From CAVSWN01 sp963770995 (GTDB taxonomy: Bacteria > Acidobacteriota > Vicinamibacteria > Vicinamibacterales > CAVVIG01): a stretch of 64,000 nt of DNA. Positions within the stretch are counted from its first letter, which is position 1; each line of letters begins with the position of its first letter. The translations under genes were made by a program, and so were the position numbers. A model generated the notes under the pieces. It ran no database searches and had not been told where the DNA came from. It saw only the letters and a program-made list of their open reading frames with translations. Below, one piece after another: positions 58,434 to 64,000 of this stretch. The stretch covers positions 1,860,001 to 1,924,000 of the forward strand of contig CAVYRS010000001.1 in NCBI GenBank assembly GCA_963770995.1, read 5' to 3'.

Positions 58434-60002
58434 GTGGTGATCGGGGTTGTGGCACGGTCCGTACGTGAGGACCGGGCTGGGGTTTACGTTTCGCTGGACA
58501 AGCTCATCGCCCTCGCCGTCTTCGCGATTTCACTGGTCGCGCCCGTGAGGGGACTGGTCCTCGCCATCTTCCTTGCGCCGCTCGGTCATCTCCTCGCAGT
58601 CGCGGCAGGACTTCGCGGTGCGTGCGTGACCGACACTGTGGCCGTCGCGTTCATCGCTGGCTGGCTGTTGCGCAGGCTGCCGGATCGACCCGGACCTCGA
58701 GTCGCGGCGCCGCTCCTTGGATTGTTTCTCTGTGCGCTCGTCGCGGCCTCCACGGCGGGCGTTCTCTGGCCGACGGATGGCGCCGGCGACAACCTGATCG
58801 ACGGCGTACGTTTCGTCACTGGATTCGCGTTGGCCGCCTCCACGGTCGCGCTGTTCAGACAGCGACCCGGCCTGGCCAACACGGTGCCGACGGTGATGGC
58901 GGCGTCAGCATCCATTGCGGTGCTTGCACCCCAAGTCGATGCCCGTTCGGCCGTCGCCGACTTCGCGCTCGTGTCGTGTCTGGCAATCGGAATGGCGGTA
59001 CGATCGCAAGGCAATCGGCGACTTGCGTGGTCCGCTGTCAGCGCGTGGCTCGCGTTCGGGCTTGCTGCCGCAGCCATGCGCGCTCCGCACATCCTGTCAG
59101 CGTTTGGTCAGACCCGCGATCTGCTCGATGCGAGCCAGCGCGTCCTCGTCTCGCGTCCCTTGTTTGGCGTCGGCGCCGGCGACTACGCGCGCACCATCCC
59201 GTTGTTCTATTCCCCATCGTTCTCGTGGAGCGGCGGCGAAACCGGCACTCACAACCTCCTCGCCATTGGCGTCGAGCTGGGATTGGTGGGGCTCGGGCTA
59301 TGGCTCGCGTGGATAGGCGCCGGCCTGCGGCGCGCCATGCGCGCGCTTGCGATCGATCGGCGGGACGCGCGGCTGTGGGGCGTAACCGGCGGAGTGGCGG
59401 CGTTCGTGGCGGCATTGGCCATCAGCCGTCCGCTCGCTCACAGCGAAACCGCCTTTCCCTTCATGTTTCAGTTCGGCTTGATGACGGCGCTGGCGGGATC
59501 GACCGTGCTCAATGCCGCCGGCGAGTCGCTACGCACGCACGCTTCGCCACGTCAGCCGTGGCGGCGCTTCGCCGTTGCGATGCTGGGAGTGGCGGCGATG
59601 GTTGCGGGAGCGCTGATCAGCGCCAGGCAGGGACCGATCGAGCATCCGGCCTCACCGGACGTCGATGGGTTCTATGGGTGGGAAACGTCGAGCAGCGGCG
59701 AGCGGTTCCGGCGGGCGCAGGAGTTCGCGAGCGTCTTCGTGCCGGCCGACGTGACGCGGGTTCGGATTCCGCTACGTGCTCCGGCCGAGCGCCGTGATCC
59801 GGCGATCACCGTAGACATCAAAACCGACGGCGCGGTTCAGCCAACGGCGCGCGTGAACGACGACTGGAACGTGGTCGAGATCGAGGGGCTGCAGCCGTCC
59901 TCGACGGCAGGCCTCCGCCGCATCGATCTTCGATCATCGGACGCCGGCGTTCACGTCGGTGAGGTTCAATTCACTCGCGGGTCGCGTCCAGGTCGGCAGT
60001 AG
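58434..60002 (+). CDS. O-antigen ligase-like membrane protein
   Basis: About 522 residues. Ten or so membrane helices fill residues 20-390; a large periplasmic loop with FGVGAGDYARTIPLF and SFSWSGGETGTHNLLAIGVELG fits the Wzy/WaaL-type ligase signature (the conserved His is in THN). A C-terminal beta-rich extension (from about residue 415: GFYGWETSSSGERFRRAQEF) is unusual for the family. It could ligate or polymerise a surface polysaccharide. The GTG at 58434 or 58449 starts it. Its last 69 bases overlap the converging asparagine synthetase gene. Confidence 0.75.
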   Translation: MVIGVVARSVREDRAGVYVSLDKLIALAVFAISLVAPVRGLVLAIFLAPLGHLLAVAAGLRGACVTDTVAVAFIAGWLLRRLPDRPGPRVAAPLLGLFLCALVAASTAGVLWPTDGAGDNLIDGVRFVTGFALAASTVALFRQRPGLANTVPTVMAASASIAVLAPQVDARSAVADFALVSCLAIGMAVRSQGNRRLAWSAVSAWLAFGLAAAAMRAPHILSAFGQTRDLLDASQRVLVSRPLFGVGAGDYARTIPLFYSPSFSWSGGETGTHNLLAIGVELGLVGLGLWLAWIGAGLRRAMRALAIDRRDARLWGVTGGVAAFVAALAISRPLAHSETAFPFMFQFGLMTALAGSTVLNAAGESLRTHASPRQPWRRFAVAMLGVAAMVAGALISARQGPIEHPASPDVDGFYGWETSSSGERFRRAQEFASVFVPADVTRVRIPLRAPAERRDPAITVDIKTDGAVQPTARVNDDWNVVEIEGLQPSSTAGLRRIDLRSSDAGVHVGEVQFTRGSRPGRQ

Positions 60003-61877
60003 CCGGAGCCATTCCTCGAAACAGAGCAGACTCCACAACTGTGGGCCGACGTGCCGCTTCGTGGACAGATGATCGCGGACCAGGCCTTCGACGAACGGAC
60101 CGGACAGCATGTCGCGATATCGCGCGTTCGGCGCCAGCAGCCGATCGCACAGGTAGTCGCGCAGCTGACCGCGGAACCATGCGCCAACCGGGACCCCGAA
60201 GCCCATCTTGCCGCGGCGATCGATGGCCCGCGGCAAGAGATCCGCGAACGCCTCGCGCAGGACGACCTTCGTGCGCTGCCCCCGCAGCTTCAGGCCGTCA
60301 GGCAGCCTGGCGGCGAACTCAGTCAGCTCGCGATCCAGAAACGGACAGCGCGCTTCGAGCGAGTTCGCCATCGTGCAGCGATCGGTCTTGACGAGCAGAT
60401 CGTCCGGCAGGTACGACTCGAAATTCGCATGCAGCAGCCGGCTGAGCGTTGACAGCCCGCGCATGCGATCCTGCTCGCCGGCAAGATAGGCAAGTTTGTC
60501 GATCGGCCCCAGGCGGGATCGGAACTCCGGGAGCAGAAGCGCTTCGAGCTCGTCGAAGAACGGCGCCATCCATCGCGTAATGCGCAGATCCACCGGATCC
60601 GCGGCTGCCTGGACGAAGCGCCGCGCGCTCGCCAGCCAATGGCGATCGTTCCGCGGCGTGGGCAGCCCCGACGAGAGCGCCCGCGCGGCGCGCACTGCCG
60701 CGGAGGGAAGACGCTCCGACACGAGCGCGGCCGCAAAACGACGGTACCCCGCGAACAGCTCGTCGCCGCCGTCGCCGGTCAGGACGACGGTCACGTGCTC
60801 TCGCGCCAGCTTCGACACGATGTAGGTGGGAACGGCGGACGAATCGCCGAACGGCCCGTCGTGATGCCAGATGAGCGTGTCCACGAGATCGACCGCCGAC
60901 GGCGACACGCGGAACTCTGTGTGCTCGGTCTTGAAGCGCTCAGCCGCCAGCCGCGCGTACGCGGTTTCGTCGTACGCGGGCTCGCCCTCGAAGCCGATGC
61001 TGAACGTCTTGACCGGCGCCGACAGCAACCGGCTCATCACGCCGACCACGATCGTCGAGTCGACACCGCCGCTCAGGAACGCGCCCAACGGCACGTCGCT
61101 GACGAGACGGCGCTCGACTGCTCGCGTCACGAGATCGCGGACGCCGGCGATCGCTTCGCTTCGTTCGATTGGCGGAACGGCGTTGGCTTGCGGAAATCGA
61201 ATCTGCCAGAACGTCCGAGTGCGCGCGCGTCCATCCGCCTCGATCGTCATCACGGTGCCGGGTTCGAGCTGCTCGACACGCCGATAAAACGTTGCCGGGC
61301 CCGGGACGTAGCCATGGATGAAATAGGACGGCACGGCGTCGGGATTTGGTTCGATCGAGATGTCCGGATGTCCGAAGAAGGCCTTGATTTCCGAAGCGAA
61401 TGCGATGAGCCGGTTAGAACGGTAGATGAACAAAGGCTTCTTGCCGGCCCGGTCGCGCGCGATCGACAGGCGGCGGTTGCGCTCGTCCCAGATCGCGAGC
61501 GCGAACATCCCGTCGAGCTCGTCGATGGCGTCCGCGCCCTTTTCCTCGTACAAATGGAGGATCGTTTCCGAGTCGCTCTGCGATCGAAACCGGTGGCCGC
61601 GCGCAACGAGACCCGTGCGCAGATCCTTGAAGTTGTAAACCTCGCCGTTGAAGACGAGCCAGACCGAGCCGTCCTCGTTGGCCATCGGCTGGCTGGCATT
61701 TGGCGACAGGTCGATGATGCGCAGCCGCCGGAAGCCGAGCCCGGCCCCGCCGTTCGGCGAAACGTACACGCCGTCGCTGTCGGGGCCGCGATGGAGCATG
61801 CGATCCCGCATCGCGGCCAGATCCGCCTCGCGCGGCGCCCGGCCGTCGAACCTCAATTCACCGCAGATGCCGCACAT
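59934..61877 (-). CDS. asnB: asparagine synthase (glutamine-hydrolysing)
   Basis: A 647-residue two-domain enzyme. The glutaminase domain starts with the catalytic Cys2 (MCGICGELRFDG) and has MLHRGPDSDGVY and VWLVFNGEVYNF. The synthetase domain has FLSGGVDSTIVVGVMSRLL near residue 270 (ATP PP-loop), then HHDGPFGDSSAVPTYIVSKLA and LTGDGGDELFAGYRR. It can make asparagine, but close relatives amidate exopolysaccharide or exosortase-linked substrates, which fits the adjacent surface-polysaccharide-type genes. It is converging with and overlapping the O-antigen-ligase-like gene. Confidence 0.9.
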   Translation of the reverse strand: MCGICGELRFDGRAPREADLAAMRDRMLHRGPDSDGVYVSPNGGAGLGFRRLRIIDLSPNASQPMANEDGSVWLVFNGEVYNFKDLRTGLVARGHRFRSQSDSETILHLYEEKGADAIDELDGMFALAIWDERNRRLSIARDRAGKKPLFIYRSNRLIAFASEIKAFFGHPDISIEPNPDAVPSYFIHGYVPGPATFYRRVEQLEPGTVMTIEADGRARTRTFWQIRFPQANAVPPIERSEAIAGVRDLVTRAVERRLVSDVPLGAFLSGGVDSTIVVGVMSRLLSAPVKTFSIGFEGEPAYDETAYARLAAERFKTEHTEFRVSPSAVDLVDTLIWHHDGPFGDSSAVPTYIVSKLAREHVTVVLTGDGGDELFAGYRRFAAALVSERLPSAAVRAARALSSGLPTPRNDRHWLASARRFVQAAADPVDLRITRWMAPFFDELEALLLPEFRSRLGPIDKLAYLAGEQDRMRGLSTLSRLLHANFESYLPDDLLVKTDRCTMANSLEARCPFLDRELTEFAARLPDGLKLRGQRTKVVLREAFADLLPRAIDRRGKMGFGVPVGAWFRGQLRDYLCDRLLAPNARYRDMLSGPFVEGLVRDHLSTKRHVGPQLWSLLCFEEWLRLLPTWTRPASELNLTDVNAGVR

Positions 61878-61879
61878 AT

Positions 61880-61915
61880 CAGCTTTCAGCCATCAGCTCT
61901 CAGCTTTCAGCAAAG
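61880..61915. repeat. TCAGCTTTCAGC-type short repeats
   Basis: Several tandem copies of (T)CAGC with TTTCAGC and CATCAGC between the asnB start and the FKBP gene start. The unit resembles the array at 36926-36984. Function unknown. Confidence 0.55.
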
Positions 61916-61939
61916 AGCCGGCCTACAATGTTGACGTTC

Positions 61940-62965
61940 ATGCCACCGGTACTGAACGTCCAGCAGATTCCGCCGCCGGCCGATCTCGCGCAGCCGCCTG
62001 CGGACGCCGTCAGGACGCCCGCCAAGAGAGATCCGAGTCATGTGCTGGTCTCGAAAACGATCGCGGCCGGCACGGGCGATGCGCATCCAGGCCCGACGAA
62101 CATCGTGACCGTGCACTACACGGCCTGGGAAGCCGACGGCACGACCATCGATGATTCTCGATCGCGCGGGACGCCGGCCACGTGGATGCCGAACCGACTG
62201 ATGGAAGGACTGTCGTCGGGACTCCAGTTGATGGTCCTCGGCGAGAAACGGCGGCTCTGGATTCCGGCGAACATGTGCCACGAGTGGGCGACCGGCACGA
62301 TTGTCTACGACCTTGAACTGCTCGCGATCGCGCCGCCGCCGCCGTGGCCCGGTCCAGGCGAAGTCGGAACGCCGGCTGCCGATGCGACGCGCACGTCGAG
62401 CGGCCTCGCGTTCAAAATCCTGCGGCCGGGAACCGGCGCCGAGCGCCCCAAACCGACCAGTACGGTGACGATTCACTACACCGAGTGGACCACGTCCGGC
62501 ACCACGATCTACGACGACAGCGTGGCGCGCGACGCACCGATGAGAGTCGACGTCGATCTGGTGATGCCCGGACTGTCCGAAGGGCTGCAGCTCATGGTCG
62601 TCGGCGAGAAGACGCGTTTCTGGATGCCGGCCGGTCTCACCTATGCCCCGCCGATCCCACGCGCGGCGCTGTTGTTCGACGTCGAGTTGCTGGCCATTCA
62701 GCAGGCGGTGGCCGGCCCATCGGGCACCGTGCGCGTCCAGTCCAACAGCCCGGACGCCACGTACGATGTCATCCTGCCAGACGGCACGGCGCGGCGCGCG
62801 AAAGGACCGCAGACATTCGCCGATGTCGCACCGGGTCGATATCGCATCAAGCCGCAACCGCTCCGCTCCTATGCTACCGGCATCGTCGCCGCGCCGGCGG
62901 ACATGACGCTGGTGCCTGGCGGCGCGCTCGACATCACGATCACCTACGCCCCGATCATTCGCTGA
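61940..62965 (+). CDS. tandem FKBP-type peptidyl-prolyl isomerase
   Basis: A 341-residue protein with two FKBP domains and a C-terminal beta-domain. Domain 1 has NIVTVHYTAWEADGTTIDDS and LQLMVLGEKRRLWIPANM; domain 2 has STVTIHYTEWTTSGTTIYDDS and LQLMVVGEKTRFWMPAGL. In each, the FKBP signature VxVHYTxW and the strand before the 80s loop are clear, but several active-site aromatics are replaced, so catalysis may be weak. The C-terminal part (GTVRVQSNSPDATYDVILPDG) looks like a carbohydrate- or Ig-like domain. No signal peptide is obvious. The ATG at 61940 is chosen because a TACAAT box lies 10 bases upstream. Confidence 0.8.
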   Translation: MPPVLNVQQIPPPADLAQPPADAVRTPAKRDPSHVLVSKTIAAGTGDAHPGPTNIVTVHYTAWEADGTTIDDSRSRGTPATWMPNRLMEGLSSGLQLMVLGEKRRLWIPANMCHEWATGTIVYDLELLAIAPPPPWPGPGEVGTPAADATRTSSGLAFKILRPGTGAERPKPTSTVTIHYTEWTTSGTTIYDDSVARDAPMRVDVDLVMPGLSEGLQLMVVGEKTRFWMPAGLTYAPPIPRAALLFDVELLAIQQAVAGPSGTVRVQSNSPDATYDVILPDGTARRAKGPQTFADVAPGRYRIKPQPLRSYATGIVAAPADMTLVPGGALDITITYAPIIR

Positions 62966-62972
62966 CGGCCCA

Positions 62973-64000
62973 CTACGTTCCCGGCGCGAGCCAGGGCTGC
63001 AAGTGCGAGAACACGATGTCGCCGACGAGGCGCGCGCCGTCGTTCGTGTAATGGACCCAATCGGTGAAATACCGGGATTCCTTGGGCATCTCGCGGGCGA
63101 GGTCGATCAGCCGCACGCCTGTCTCGGCGCTGAGCCTGCGCACGACGTCGTTGTACAGCTCGAGCGACAGCCATTCGACGCGTCCGTTCGACACGGCGCC
63201 GACGGCGGGTGTCGCGAGCGAGACGCCGGTCGTCGGATCGGTCAGGTCGCCGTAGAGAGCCGGCTGCGTCATGAGCACCGGCTCGATAAGGTTCCGCCGC
63301 GACAGGTCGATGATCTCCCTCAAGCGGCGGTCGTAGCCCACCACGTATTTCGAGCGATGCTCGTCGAGAATCGCGTCCATTTTTTCCTGGTCGAGCAGCC
63401 GCGGCACCAGGCGGTCGAGATAAATCTCCTCGGTCCTGACTCCGGCTCGGTAGGTGCGCCACATGCGGACGAAATTCTCGAGGACCGCGCCGATCTGCGA
63501 ATGATCGGCGACGAACGTCAGCGTGCGATGCGGCGCGCCGAGGTTCTGCGGGTTGAACTCGCCGTCCCTCGGCAGCGCGGCGGCCAGCTTCATGTCGTTG
63601 TACCCGGTCAGGAACAGAATGACCTTCGGCCGCATGGACACCACGAACTCGCGGAGGAGCACCAGGTGACCGAACGTCGAGTGGCCTTCGAATCCGGCGT
63701 TGTTGATCCACGCGTCCGGCCGGACGGCCATGAACCGGCGTGTGAGCTGATCGGTCCACGTCTTCCCGTCGGAGAGAAACAGACATTCGGTCGTGCTGCC
63801 GCCTATCGTCAGAATGGTCAAGCGTTCGGACCAGTCGCGGGGAGGTTCGGGGCCGCGAAACCCGAGCGAGTTCTTCGTGACGTGCGTGACCGGGTCGATC
63901 TTGATCGCGCCCTCGTGCGAGATGGTGTACGACTGATGCGCGGGCAGCACGATGTGATCGCCGCGAACGCGGAACGGAAACGGGTTGTGGATGCGCAGTC
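62973..64000 (-). CDS. SGNH/GDSL-type hydrolase, N-terminus beyond window
   Basis: At least 342 residues. The frame runs off the right edge with LRIHNPFPFRVRGDHIV preceding the visible core. SGNH blocks are ILTIGGSTTECLFLSDGKTWTDQL (block I with the nucleophile Ser), ILFLTGYNDMKLA (block III Asn) and the C-terminal DWVHYTNDGARLVGDIV (block V Asp/His). A helical insert lies between. It could de-acetylate or de-esterify a polysaccharide, which suits the neighbouring genes. Converges with the FKBP gene, 7 bases away. Confidence 0.78.
   Translation of the reverse strand, partial: LRIHNPFPFRVRGDHIVLPAHQSYTISHEGAIKIDPVTHVTKNSLGFRGPEPPRDWSERLTILTIGGSTTECLFLSDGKTWTDQLTRRFMAVRPDAWINNAGFEGHSTFGHLVLLREFVVSMRPKVILFLTGYNDMKLAAALPRDGEFNPQNLGAPHRTLTFVADHSQIGAVLENFVRMWRTYRAGVRTEEIYLDRLVPRLLDQEKMDAILDEHRSKYVVGYDRRLREIIDLSRRNLIEPVLMTQPALYGDLTDPTTGVSLATPAVGAVSNGRVEWLSLELYNDVVRRLSAETGVRLIDLAREMPKESRYFTDWVHYTNDGARLVGDIVFSHLQPWLAPGT

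Overview
The window is about 64 kb of GC-rich bacterial DNA packed with genes on both strands. The gene content fits a soil-type Acidobacteriota, possibly class Vicinamibacteria. It includes a cytochrome c/copper monooxygenase-like hybrid, a spermidine-synthase-like membrane fusion, an NHL-repeat protein, a remnant of a Ser/Thr kinase-TolB type protein, a RES/Xre toxin-antitoxin pair and PMT-like membrane glycosyltransferases. This assignment is inferred from gene families; there is no rRNA in the window. I saw no tRNA, rRNA, CRISPR array or insertion sequence.

Layout. 0-9.6 kb: end of an amidohydrolase, acetamidase, M1 peptidase, ASCH protein, cytochrome/PHM-like protein and partner, then enoyl-CoA hydratase, paaK and an RluA-type pseudouridine synthase in one overlapping set. 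9.6-16 kb: a frameshifted double methyltransferase, divergent from a membrane spermidine-synthase-like fusion, then an amidase broken by many frameshifts. 16-24 kb: DUF4390-like protein, beta-barrel, inactive beta-lactamase fold, YjbR, ftsH, Spy-like chaperone, transketolase. 24-31.6 kb: small membrane protein, isocitrate dehydrogenase-type enzyme, PlsB-like acyltransferase, proline dehydrogenase, zinc-ribbon protein, M20 peptidase, CCA-adding enzyme, ClpP-like protease. 31.6-39.6 kb: epimerase-like protein, a ligase-carrier-acyltransferase fusion, infA, DEAD-box helicase, a BRCT-MerR-TPR protein, glucokinase. 39.6-45.4 kb: GH88-like hydrolase, RES/Xre toxin-antitoxin, and the pntAA-pntAB-pntB transhydrogenase operon behind a strongly structured leader. 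45.4-50.9 kb: NHL protein, DUF456 protein, two PMT-like membrane proteins, thiS-thiG.

The most unusual region is 51.1-58.4 kb. It holds four ligase-type genes (three ATP-grasp-like, one YbdK/GCS2 carboxylate-amine ligase), two esterases and an M29-like aminopeptidase, arranged with overlaps and tight spacing. Together these look like a pathway that builds and trims a small peptide-like metabolite of unknown identity. An O-antigen-ligase-like protein, a glutamine-dependent asparagine synthetase, a tandem FKBP protein and an SGNH hydrolase follow, suggesting surface polysaccharide work at the right-hand end.

Two patterns run through the whole window. Several very short divergent gene junctions carry overlapping, symmetric -10 boxes on both strands, often 6-8 bases from the start codons, which points to bidirectional and often leaderless transcription. 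Several families of small hairpin or simple repeats sit at gene ends, sometimes supplying the last codons or the stop. Single-base frameshifts interrupt five otherwise well-conserved genes; the sequence alone cannot separate real decay from sequencing error.
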